Source: Streptomyces catenulae (GTDB taxonomy: Bacteria; Actinomycetota; Actinomycetes; Streptomycetales; Streptomycetaceae). Taken from it: a stretch of 64,000 nt of DNA. The notes beneath the pieces were generated by a model. That model did no database searches, was not told the DNA's origin, and was given only the letters and a program-made list of their open reading frames with translations. Location: NCBI RefSeq assembly GCF_000718015.1, contig NZ_JODY01000028.1:21326-85325 (forward strand), read 5' to 3'. The position numbers and the translations under genes were made by a program. Positions 7,451-16,002 of the stretch are shown piece by piece (position 1 is the first letter of the stretch; every line of letters begins with the position of its first letter).

Positions 7451-8788
7451 TCATGGTCGAGGGGCTGTGTCTCGTTCGTCCCGTGGCGATGGTTCGGGTG
7501 GGGCGTGTGTGTGGCCGTTGGGGTGTTGGCGGTTCATTTCGCGCCATTCGGGGCGTAGGGCGGTCAGGGTTGTGGTGAGGAAGTAGGTGGCTCCGCTCGC
7601 CACCAGCGTGGGTGCGAGGCCGATGGCGCCCATCGCCGCTCCGGCGAGCAGACCGCCGAGCGGAATGCCCGCCCAGGCCAGTGAATCGCTCAGGGCGTTG
7701 ACCCGGCCGAGTAGTTGACGTGGTATCCGCTCGAAGGAGACTGCTCCCAGGATCGGGTTGAGGAAACCCGATCCGAACCCGCTCACGGCGAACACGGCAA
7801 GTAGTGCCCACATCGGTGCGTCCGCAGCCAAGGCCAGGAACCTCGGTGCCCCGGCCAGCAGGAAGCCGATGAAGAACACCGCTCGGCGTCGCATCCGGTG
7901 GGCAACCCCTGCGGCGATCAAACTTCCGGTGACCGCCGCGATCCCTCCCGCGCTGCCCAGCAGGCCGATCTCTGCGGGTCCGTTGCCCGACTCCCTGGCC
8001 CAGACGGGCAGGAGCACGGTGGTGAACGCCGCGTCCAGCAGATTGGTGATGCCGACCATGACAATGATGGTGAGCAGCAGCGGTTCGCCGCGCAGGAAAC
8101 GCAGGCCCTCGCCGAAACGCCGCCAGTAGCCGGTGGTTTCCTCCGCCGGGGCGGTAGCCCGTTCCGGTGCGTGTCCCATGTCGCGCGGCAACGCCAGGGC
8201 GATGACGACCGAACCCAGGACGAAGCAGGCTCCGTTGATGGCCAGTCCCGCCATCGGGCCGAGGAACGCCACCAGCGTGCCGCCCGCAGCCGGGCTGACG
8301 GTGACGGCAAGTCGTTCGACCACGCCGGAGAGGCCGGTGGCCCGTTCCAGCGGCATCCGGCCGCGCTCGGCCGCCTCGGGAACCATGACGTGCTTGGCCA
8401 GGTCGCCGGGGCCGCGGGCCGCACCGACCACCGCGACCAGCGCCAGCAGCAGCGGGAAGGAGAGCAGGCCCAGGGCGTGCAGCAGGGGGACCGCGCCGAC
8501 GGCGGCCGCGCTGACCAGGTCGGTGCGCCAGGACACGGAGCGGGGCCCGACCCTGTCCACCAGCGGTCCGGTGAGCGCCTTCACCGCCACGTAGGGAGTC
8601 ATTTCGCAGAAGGCCACCAGCCCGGTCTGAACCGCGCTTCCGGTGGTGACGAGAACGAACCAGGGCAGCGCGATCGCTGAGATACGGGTGCCCGCCAGGG
8701 ACACCGCCATCGCCGTGAGCACCCCGGCCAACGGCCGCAGGCTCCGCCGCTGCGGTAAGCCGTCAGTCGCCTGGGGACGATTCTTCAC
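7451..8788 (-). CDS. MFS transporter (macrolide-efflux/EntS-like)
   Basis: 445 residues from GTG 8788, whose GTGA overlaps the stop of the ArsR-type gene by 4 bp. The protein begins with a basic tail, then AVSLAGTRISAIALPWFVL, which fits the 12-TM MFS group that includes Mef-type macrolide exporters and EntS-like siderophore exporters. LTGPLVDRVGPRSVSW is the motif A loop after TM2. The C-terminal tail (ALRPEWREMNRQHPNG) is hydrophilic. Co-transcription with an ArsR-family repressor suggests inducible efflux of a toxic compound, possibly the product of the NRPS locus that starts 0.3 kb beyond the repressor. Confidence 0.85.
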   Translation of the reverse strand: MKNRPQATDGLPQRRSLRPLAGVLTAMAVSLAGTRISAIALPWFVLVTTGSAVQTGLVAFCEMTPYVAVKALTGPLVDRVGPRSVSWRTDLVSAAAVGAVPLLHALGLLSFPLLLALVAVVGAARGPGDLAKHVMVPEAAERGRMPLERATGLSGVVERLAVTVSPAAGGTLVAFLGPMAGLAINGACFVLGSVVIALALPRDMGHAPERATAPAEETTGYWRRFGEGLRFLRGEPLLLTIIVMVGITNLLDAAFTTVLLPVWARESGNGPAEIGLLGSAGGIAAVTGSLIAAGVAHRMRRRAVFFIGFLLAGAPRFLALAADAPMWALLAVFAVSGFGSGFLNPILGAVSFERIPRQLLGRVNALSDSLAWAGIPLGGLLAGAAMGAIGLAPTLVASGATYFLTTTLTALRPEWREMNRQHPNGHTHAPPEPSPRDERDTAPRP

Positions 8789-9399
8789 GATGTCCCCGTC
8801 CCGGCCTCGCCCTGGACCGCCGGGCGCCCGGGCGGTGTCTCGGGCCGGTCCAATTCGGGCACGACGTGCGTGATCAGTACGACGCGCTCGGCGCCCTCGG
8901 GGGCCTGGGCCGCCTCCTGCGGTGTATCCCGCCGGTAGCGGGCGACCACCGCGGTCAGTTCCTCGCTCAGGGTGGTTGCCTCCTCGGTGGTGAGCCGCAG
9001 AGGCCAGTCGCTCATGTCGAAGACTTCCCGCCAGACGCGGGGCATCGTGTGGAACTCGTTCAAGGCGCGCTGGGTGTGCAGGGTGTACGCGGCGGCGACG
9101 GACTGCAGATAGGCGAGCGTGGCCTCCGGCTCCTGCTCCACCAGCTCGGAGTCGTTGAGCCATGTCGTCCGGTGTACCGCACGCCACCAGCGTTCCCGTG
9201 CGTTCCCGCGTTCCGCGTCCTCTGCGACGAAGCCCGCCGCGGCGAGCTGGCGTAGGTGATAGCTGGCGGTGCCGGAGTTCACGCCCAGCCGCTCGGCCAG
9301 ACGCGTCGCCGTCGACGGACCGTGCTTGCGCAACAGCCCCACCAGCCGCACGCGTACGGGATGCGCCAGAGCCCGCAGCCCCTTGGCGTCCAGGGCCAC
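8785..9399 (-). CDS. ArsR-family winged-helix regulator
   Basis: 204 residues from GTG 9399. The N-terminal winged helix is clear: ALAHPVRVRLVGLLRKHGP, then TRLAERLGVNSGTASYHLRQL (recognition helix SGTASYHLRQL) and AGFVAEDAERGNARERWW (wing). No CxC metal-site motif is present, so it is unlikely to be a metal sensor. The long C-terminal region is typical of the HTH_20 group that sits beside MFS exporters. It is translationally coupled to the downstream exporter and divergent from the NRPS locus, so it may control both directions. Confidence 0.85.
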   Translation of the reverse strand: MALDAKGLRALAHPVRVRLVGLLRKHGPSTATRLAERLGVNSGTASYHLRQLAAAGFVAEDAERGNARERWWRAVHRTTWLNDSELVEQEPEATLAYLQSVAAAYTLHTQRALNEFHTMPRVWREVFDMSDWPLRLTTEEATTLSEELTAVVARYRRDTPQEAAQAPEGAERVVLITHVVPELDRPETPPGRPAVQGEAGTGTS

Positions 9400-9713
9400 C
9401 GTTTCGGGGAGCGGTCGCCGCTGGGTGCGCGGGGACTCGATCAGGCGGCGTCCGTGCTCGTCGAGGTCACGGAGCCTGAGGCCCCGGTGCCCCGTTCGGG
9501 GGATTTCGGCGGGATCGAGTCAGGGGGGAACACCTGCGTCCGGCTCTGGCGTGGGTGCGGGTGCCGCTGCCCGACAGTGCAGTGAGTGCTTCCCCTTCGG
9601 GCGTGAGGGTGGGAACTGGCCGGTGTGGCTTACATCTTGTGGGCGGACAGAGGTTTCACGCATCACGGCGGGAAACCGTCGCATCCTTCACAGCCGGAAG
9701 GGGGCTTGTGACC
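9400..9713. other. Divergent intergenic region between ArsR gene and NRPS locus
   Basis: No convincing gene. It must hold the promoters of the ArsR/MFS pair (minus) and of the NRPS/PKS operon (plus). A purine-rich GGAAGGGGG at 9696-9704 is the ribosome-binding site for the first NRPS gene. I could not identify a confident -35/-10 pair or an obvious operator palindrome. Confidence 0.5.
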
Positions 9714-9998
9714 ATGGTTTCCAAGTCCGGGCCAGCAGATCAGATCTCGGGCGAGGACGTGCGGCGCACGATCGGTGAGATCTGGAGACAGGTGCTGCGC
9801 GTCGAGAAGCTGGGCGACCGCGACAACTTCTTCGAACTGGGCGGTCATTCGCTGACGGCTTCGCAGATCATCTCCCGTATCGAGCGGACGCTGCACGTCG
9901 AGGTCCCGATGGGTGAGTTCTTCGAGCGGCCCACCGTCGAGCAGCTCACGGAGTTCGTCCTGCGGTACCTCGGACACGAGGGAAGTGCGCAGGCGTGA
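9714..9998 (+). CDS. Discrete peptidyl carrier protein
   Basis: 94 residues from ATG 9714 (an in-frame GTG at 9708 is an alternative; both follow GGAAGGGGG). The helix-I region DVRRTIGEIWRQVLRV is followed by DNFFELGGHSLTASQIISRI, with the phosphopantetheine serine in GGHS, and FFERPTVEQLTEFVL closes the four-helix bundle. It is a free-standing carrier at the head of the NRPS operon, and its stop overlaps the next start (GTGA). It has no A domain in cis, so its starter must be loaded by a trans-acting A domain, such as the one at 20332, or by an unlinked ligase. Confidence 0.9.
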   Translation: MVSKSGPADQISGEDVRRTIGEIWRQVLRVEKLGDRDNFFELGGHSLTASQIISRIERTLHVEVPMGEFFERPTVEQLTEFVLRYLGHEGSAQA

Positions 9999-12900
9999 GC
10001 ACGGGCATGAGCGCGGATACGGCCCTCTCCTCGGCCCAGCAACGACTGTGGTTCCTGTGGCAGTTGCGGCCCGACGGCAATGAGTACAACGTGCCCAGGG
10101 CCACCCGGCTGCGCGGCGCGCTGGACAGCGACGCCCTGCGGCGGGCCCTCGACCTGCTGGTGGCGCGGCACGACGCGCTGCGCGCCACCTTCCCGACCGT
10201 GGCCGGTGCACCGGTGCTGCGGATCGCTGCCGAGGCGGAGGTGCCGCTTCCGCTCACCGATCTGAGCGCGCTGCCCACGGCCGAGCGGGACGCGGCGCTC
10301 GACGAGGCGGTGACCCGCGCCGCCCTCGCGCCGTTCGACCTGGCGCACGGCCCGGTGCTGCGCGCGGAACTGATCCGGCTGGCCGAGGACGACCATGCGC
10401 TGGTCCTCACCTTCCACCACATCGCCGTCGACGGCTGGTCCATGGGCATCATCGACCGCGATCTGGCCGCCCTGTACGCGGCCACGGTGGCCGGTGACGA
10501 CGCCCCGTCGGCCGCACCGGCGCGCTCCTACCGCGACTGCGTCGCCGCCGAGCAACGGCTCCTGGCGGGGCCCCGCCGCCACGAGGCACTGGACCACTGG
10601 CGGACCGAACTCGCCGGCGCACCGCTCGAACTGGCCCTGCCGACCGACCGGCCGCACCCCACGGCACCGAGCTTCGCGGGGGACAGCCGTGGCTTCCCCG
10701 TCCCGCCCGAACTGGCGGAACGCCTCGACGCCGTCGCCGTCCGCCACCGCGTCACCCGCTTCATCGCCCTGCTCAGCGGCTATGCGGCCCTGCTCTCCCG
10801 GATGACCTCCACGCCCGACCTGGTCATCGGCGTACCGGTCAGCGGCCGTACGGAGATGGAGGTCGAGGGCACCGTCGGACTGTTCGTCAACATGATGCCG
10901 GTACGCATCCGCTGCACCGCGGACACCACCTTCGGGGCGCTGCTGCACCAGGTGCGCGACACCGTCCTCGCCGGGCACGAATACCAGGACCTGCCCTTCC
11001 AGCTGTTGGTCGAGGAGGTCCAGCCGGACCGCTCGACCGCCCGCCACCCGCTGTTCCAGACGGTGGTCACCTACGAGGACCTGCCCACCGAGGGCACCGC
11101 GCTGCCCGGTCTCGACGCGTCGCCGCTGCCGATCCCGACGCGGACCGCCAAGTACGAACTGGCCCTGCATCTGGCGGGCAACCGGCAGCGCACCGAGGCA
11201 TGGGTGGGCTACCAGACGGACGTCTTCGACGACCGCAGCGCCGAGCTGATCGGCGACCGCTACCTCCGCCTCCTGTCCGCGGCCCTCGACGATCCGGACA
11301 CGCCGGTGGCGCAGCTGCCCGTACTCGGGTCCGAGGAGGAGCGGCTGCTGCTCACCGACTGGGCCGGAGCCCCGGAGCGGGCGGCACCGTGCCCCGCGCG
11401 GGAGCGGGTCGACCAGCTCGTCGAGCGGCAGGCGCGGGCCCACCCGGATGCCGTGGCGGTCCGCAGCGACGAGGGCGCCTTGAGCTATGCCGCACTGGAC
11501 CGCGCGGCCGACCGGATCGCGGCCGGGCTGCGCGCGGCGGGCGCGGGACCGGGAACCGTCGTGGCGACCTGCCTGCCGCGCGGCGCGGATCTGGTCACCG
11601 CGCAGCTCGGCGTCCTCAAGAGCGGCGCGGCCTATCTGTCGCTCGACCCCGCACATCCCGCGCCCCGGCTGACCGCCCTCCTCGCCGAGGCGCGTCCGCT
11701 GCTGACGCTGACCGGCCCGGAGCACCGCGCGGGCCTGGAGTACGGCCGGGTGGAGACGCTCCACTCCCTGCGGGATGCGGGGGACGCACCGGACGCACCG
11801 GACGTACCGGATGCACCGGACGGCCCGCCCGCCGCGTCCGCCGGTCCCGACGACCTCGCCTACGTGATGTACACCTCCGGATCGACGGGACGGCCCAAGG
11901 GGGTGCTGGTCGAACACCACGCGCTGGCCAACCTGGTGGCCTGGCACCGCGCGGAGTTCGGCATCGGACCGGGCGACCGCTGCACCCTCGTCGCCGCCCC
12001 CGGATTCGACGCGTCCGTCTGGGAGACCTGGTCGGCCCTGACCGCCGGTGCCACCGTGGAAGTGCCCTCGGCCGAGACCGTCCTGTCCCCGTCCGAGCTG
12101 CGCTCCTGGCTCATCGAACGGGGGATCACCAGCGCCTTCCTGCCCACGCCGCTCCTGGAGCGCATGCTCCAGGAGCCCTGGCCCGCCGCGTCGGCCCTGC
12201 GGTCCGTGCTGACCGGCGGCGACCGGCTGCACGGAACGGGCCGAAACCCGCTGCCCTTCCGGCTGGTCAACAACTACGGCCCCACGGAGAACACCGTCGT
12301 CGCCACCTCGGGCACGGTCCCGGCCGACGGCGGCGAGCGGGACACCCTGCCCGGCATCGGGCGGCCCGTGACCGGTACCGAGGCGTATGTGCTGGACGCG
12401 GAGTTGCGGCCGGTGCCGGTGGGCGTGCCCGGAGAGCTGTACCTGGGCGGGGAGGGACTGGCCCGGGGATACCTGGGCCAGCCCGCGCTGACGGCGGACC
12501 GTTTCGTACCGCATCCGTTCAGCCGGACACCAGGTGCGCGGCTGTACCGTACGGGCGATCTGGTGCGTTGGCGGACGGACGCGGGTCTGGATTTCCTGGG
12601 GCGTAACGACCACCAGGTCAAGATCCGGGGTATCCGGGTCGAGCCGGGTGAGATCGAGAACGTGCTGCGCGCCCACCCCGGCGTCCACGACGCCGTCGTG
12701 GCGGCCGGGAGTCCGGACGGCACCGCGGAGCCCGAACTCACCGCCTACCTGGTGCCCGCCGACGCGTCCGGAGCCCCCGATCTCGCCGCGCTCCTGGACC
12801 ACACGACGCGGCGCCTGCCCCGCCATATGCACCCGCGCCGCTACCTCCTCCTGCCCTCGGTGCCGCTCACCGCGAACGGCAAGGTCGACCGTACGGCGCT

Positions 12901-13309
12901 CGCCGGGGCCGCCCGGGAACTCGCCCCGCCGCCCGCCGCCGCGCACCGGCGCGCCAGGACACCGCTGGAGCGGCTGATCAGCGACGTATGGGCGCTGACG
13001 CTCGGCCACGACTCCTTCGGGACGGATGACAACTTCTTCGACGCGGGCGGCCATTCGCTGCTGCTGGCGTCGGTCCGCGACCGGCTCACCGCCGAACTCG
13101 GCACCCCGGTGCGGATCGCCGACCTCTACGCGTACCCGACCATCGCCACCCTCGCCCGTCAGCTGTCCGGCTCCCCGGGCAGCACCGCCGAGGAACGGCC
13201 CGCGGGCCGTACCGGCGGCGACGGCGTGGCCGAACGCCGCCGACGCGGCGCCGCCCGGCTGACGGCGATGCGGGCACGGACCTCTCACGGAAGGGCTGAA
13301 CGACAGTGA
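9995..13309 (+). CDS. NRPS module C-A(Leu)-PCP
   Basis: 1104 residues from GTG 9995. The condensation domain (about 5-440) has an intact HHIAVDG at 141-147. The adenylation domain (about 465-960) has YTSGSTGRPKG around 627. Reading the binding-pocket positions by eye against GrsA gives D-A-W-F-L-G-N-V-V-K, the classical leucine signature. The A10 motif NGKVDR is present. The PCP (about 985-1060) has DAGGHSL with Ser1021. There is no epimerase, so L-Leu is expected. The gene overlaps both neighbours by 4 bp. The segment 12386-12700 is nearly identical to the equivalent region of the second NRPS. The specificity call rests on manual alignment. Confidence 0.92.
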   Translation: MSTGMSADTALSSAQQRLWFLWQLRPDGNEYNVPRATRLRGALDSDALRRALDLLVARHDALRATFPTVAGAPVLRIAAEAEVPLPLTDLSALPTAERDAALDEAVTRAALAPFDLAHGPVLRAELIRLAEDDHALVLTFHHIAVDGWSMGIIDRDLAALYAATVAGDDAPSAAPARSYRDCVAAEQRLLAGPRRHEALDHWRTELAGAPLELALPTDRPHPTAPSFAGDSRGFPVPPELAERLDAVAVRHRVTRFIALLSGYAALLSRMTSTPDLVIGVPVSGRTEMEVEGTVGLFVNMMPVRIRCTADTTFGALLHQVRDTVLAGHEYQDLPFQLLVEEVQPDRSTARHPLFQTVVTYEDLPTEGTALPGLDASPLPIPTRTAKYELALHLAGNRQRTEAWVGYQTDVFDDRSAELIGDRYLRLLSAALDDPDTPVAQLPVLGSEEERLLLTDWAGAPERAAPCPARERVDQLVERQARAHPDAVAVRSDEGALSYAALDRAADRIAAGLRAAGAGPGTVVATCLPRGADLVTAQLGVLKSGAAYLSLDPAHPAPRLTALLAEARPLLTLTGPEHRAGLEYGRVETLHSLRDAGDAPDAPDVPDAPDGPPAASAGPDDLAYVMYTSGSTGRPKGVLVEHHALANLVAWHRAEFGIGPGDRCTLVAAPGFDASVWETWSALTAGATVEVPSAETVLSPSELRSWLIERGITSAFLPTPLLERMLQEPWPAASALRSVLTGGDRLHGTGRNPLPFRLVNNYGPTENTVVATSGTVPADGGERDTLPGIGRPVTGTEAYVLDAELRPVPVGVPGELYLGGEGLARGYLGQPALTADRFVPHPFSRTPGARLYRTGDLVRWRTDAGLDFLGRNDHQVKIRGIRVEPGEIENVLRAHPGVHDAVVAAGSPDGTAEPELTAYLVPADASGAPDLAALLDHTTRRLPRHMHPRRYLLLPSVPLTANGKVDRTALAGAARELAPPPAAAHRRARTPLERLISDVWALTLGHDSFGTDDNFFDAGGHSLLLASVRDRLTAELGTPVRIADLYAYPTIATLARQLSGSPGSTAEERPAGRTGGDGVAERRRRGAARLTAMRARTSHGRAERQ

Positions 13310-16002
13310 CCGCCGAGCACATCAACGAGGACGTCGAGGCGGCGGGCGTCGCGTACGACGACGAGGCCGACGACACCCTCATCGCCGTCGTCGGCATGGC
13401 CTGCCGCTACCCCGGAGCCGTGACCCCGGAGGAGTTCTGGCACAACGTGGTGACCGGCGTCGACGGCGTACGGACCCTGACCGCGGACGAGTTGCGGGAG
13501 TGGGGCCAGGACCCGGAGCAGTGCGCCGATCCGCGCTATGTCCGCGAGCACGGTGTCGTCGAGGACATCGGCGACTTCGACGCCGCGTTCTTCGGCATCT
13601 CGGAACGCGACGCCGATCTGCTCAACCCGCAGCACCGCATCTTCCTGGAATGCGCCTGGGAAGCGCTGGAACGGGCGGGATACGACCCGCTCGCGGTCCC
13701 GGGCACCACCGGGCTGTACGCGGGCGCCGGACGCAACGGCTACGCCGCGGTGATCCGGGACCGGGCCGACCGCTTCCCCGGCGTGGACGACCTCACCCTC
13801 AGCCTCGCCAACGACCCCGAGCACCTGTGCACCCGGGTGTCGTACGCCCTCGGCCTGACCGGACCGAGCGTGGCGGTCATGACCGCGTGCTCGACCTCGC
13901 TGGTCGCGGTGCACACGGCGAGCCTGGCGCTGCTGGCCGGTGAGTGCGACACGGCACTGGCGGGTGGGGTCACGCTGCGGGCGCCCCTGTCCGGATACCG
14001 GCACCGGGAAGGCGGGACCATGTCACCGGACGGGCGCTGCCGGACCTTCTCCGAGGACGCGCGGGGCATCGTCGCCGGGGACGGCGCCGGGGTCGTCGTC
14101 CTGCGCAGGCTGCGGGACGCGATCGAGGACGGCGACCACATCCACGCGGTGATCCGCGGCTCGGCCGTGAACAACGACGGCCACGACCGCGCCGGTTACA
14201 CGGCCCCCGGCGTCCGCGGCCAGGAGGAGGTCATCCGCCGGGCGCACCTCGCCGCCGGGGTGTCCCCGGGTGACATCTCGTACATCGAGGCACACGGCAC
14301 GGGCACGCCGGTCGGCGACCCCATCGAGGTGACCGCGCTTGCCCAGGCGTTCGACGCGGACGGCACCGGCGGGCGCACCACGCGGGACACCGGCGCCGAA
14401 GGACCCGTGGCCCTGGGCTCGGTCAAGACGAACATCGGGCACACCGACACCGCCGCCGGAGTCGCGGGCCTCATCAAGACCGTCCTGGCACTGGAGGACC
14501 GCACCCTCCCGGCCACGTTGCACTTCACCGGGCCGAACCCGCGGATCGACTTCGCGGCCACACCCTTCGACGTCACCACCCGGACCCGTAAATGGGAGAC
14601 CAGCAGGCTGCCGCGGCGGGCCGGGGTCAGCTCCTTCGGGATCGGCGGCACTAACGCGCATGTGGTGCTGGAGGAGGCGCCCGACGCCGTACCGGCCGCG
14701 CTGCCGCCCGCCCCCGCCGAGCAGCTCCTGGTCCTCTCGGCCCGGACACCCACGGCCCTGGACACGATGGCCGGACGGCTCGCCGAGCATCTGCGCGGGC
14801 ACCCGGAACTGCCGCTGGACGCCGTCGCCCGGACCCTCCAGCGGGGACGGCACGCGTTCGGCCACCGCCGTCACCTGGTCTGCGCCGACCGCTCCCAGGC
14901 ACTCGCGGCGCTCGCGGCACCGGCGGCGGACACCGCCGTACGGCCGGAGGCCGCGCCGGACGGGACCCCGGCCGTCCTCGCGTTCGCGGGAACCGACGCG
15001 TGGGAGACCGGCTCCGTCCGACGGCTGTACGCGTCCCACCCCGCCTTCCGGGACGCCGCCGACGCCTGCTGCCGGGCGCTGACCGCGCCTCTCGGCCGGG
15101 ACGTCCAGCGGCTGCTGACCACGGACGAGGCGGTGGCCGGTCCGGAGTCGGAGCGGGTGGCGCGCTTCACCGTCGCCTACGCGCTGGCCCGCACGCTCGT
15201 CGACTGGGGGGTGGCTCCCACCTCCGTCACGGGGCGGGGGCAGGGCGCCCTGGTGGCCGCGGGCGTCGCCGGGGCGCTGCCGCTCGCCGACGCGCTGCGG
15301 ATCGCCGACGCGGCGGTGCGGGGCGCGGAGCCGCTGCGGGACGCGATCCGGGCGGCCGCCTGGCGCAGCCCCGAGACGCCTTGGATCCAGGCCGACACCG
15401 GCGCACCGGTGAGCCCGGACGAGGCGGCCGACCCGGGCTTCTGGCCGGAGCTTGCGGAGGACACACCGCCGCGACCGGTCGACGCCGCTGCCCTGGCGGC
15501 GGGAGGCGGTCGGCTGGTGCTGGAGATCGGGCCGGGGCGGACCGGCGACGCCCGCACCGCGCTGCTCGACGCCGTGGGCCGGGCGTGGTGCGGCGGCGCG
15601 ACGATCGACTGGGACCGCCTGCACACCGGACCTGACCGAAGCCGGGTGCCGCTGCCCACCTACCCCTTCGAGCGGCGGACCCATCTGGTGCGGCCCCGGC
15701 CCGCACCCGGGACGGCCCGCGCCCCGGAGACCGCCGCCGCCCCGTCGGAGACGGAACGGCCGGGGCCGGACGCGCCCGAGCCGGTCGAGCGGGCCCTCCT
15801 CGCGCTCTTCCGGCAGGTGCTCGGCACGCCCGAGGACCTCACCGATCCGGACCTCTTCGAACACGGCGGGGACTCCCTCGCCGCCGTCGAACTGCTCGCC
15901 CTGATCGAGGAGCGGTTCGGGGTGGGCATGTCGCTCGACGACGTCTTCGACCACCCGACCGTCAGCGACCTGGCCCGCGTCATCGAAAGGAGCCTCATAT
16001 GA
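13306..16002 (+). CDS. PKS module KS-AT(inactive)-ACP
   Basis: 898 residues from GTG 13306. The KS (about 25-450) is intact: TACSTS with Cys195, [12 protein letters not shown] with His330, and NIGHTD with His379, as in extending KS domains. The AT region (about 480-790) is degenerate. The substrate-loop FxGQG reads FAGTDAW, the catalytic GHSxG reads GRGQG at 643-647 (Ser to Gly at 645), and the segment that should carry the HAFH/YASH selectivity motif is missing. The post-AT linker (PLPTYPFERRTH) and a complete ACP (EHGGDSLA, Ser857) follow. The module therefore needs malonyl-type loading in trans. No KR, DH or ER is present, so a beta-keto unit is expected after Leu. Confidence 0.9.
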   Translation: MTAEHINEDVEAAGVAYDDEADDTLIAVVGMACRYPGAVTPEEFWHNVVTGVDGVRTLTADELREWGQDPEQCADPRYVREHGVVEDIGDFDAAFFGISERDADLLNPQHRIFLECAWEALERAGYDPLAVPGTTGLYAGAGRNGYAAVIRDRADRFPGVDDLTLSLANDPEHLCTRVSYALGLTGPSVAVMTACSTSLVAVHTASLALLAGECDTALAGGVTLRAPLSGYRHREGGTMSPDGRCRTFSEDARGIVAGDGAGVVVLRRLRDAIEDGDHIHAVIRGSAVNNDGHDRAGYTAPGVRGQEEVIRRAHLAAGVSPGDISYIEAHGTGTPVGDPIEVTALAQAFDADGTGGRTTRDTGAEGPVALGSVKTNIGHTDTAAGVAGLIKTVLALEDRTLPATLHFTGPNPRIDFAATPFDVTTRTRKWETSRLPRRAGVSSFGIGGTNAHVVLEEAPDAVPAALPPAPAEQLLVLSARTPTALDTMAGRLAEHLRGHPELPLDAVARTLQRGRHAFGHRRHLVCADRSQALAALAAPAADTAVRPEAAPDGTPAVLAFAGTDAWETGSVRRLYASHPAFRDAADACCRALTAPLGRDVQRLLTTDEAVAGPESERVARFTVAYALARTLVDWGVAPTSVTGRGQGALVAAGVAGALPLADALRIADAAVRGAEPLRDAIRAAAWRSPETPWIQADTGAPVSPDEAADPGFWPELAEDTPPRPVDAAALAAGGGRLVLEIGPGRTGDARTALLDAVGRAWCGGATIDWDRLHTGPDRSRVPLPTYPFERRTHLVRPRPAPGTARAPETAAAPSETERPGPDAPEPVERALLALFRQVLGTPEDLTDPDLFEHGGDSLAAVELLALIEERFGVGMSLDDVFDHPTVSDLARVIERSLI

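Noticed and set aside
9845..13288. 1147-residue minus-strand open frame opposite the first NRPS
   Set aside because: Antisense shadow of the C-A-PCP gene with no recognisable domain.
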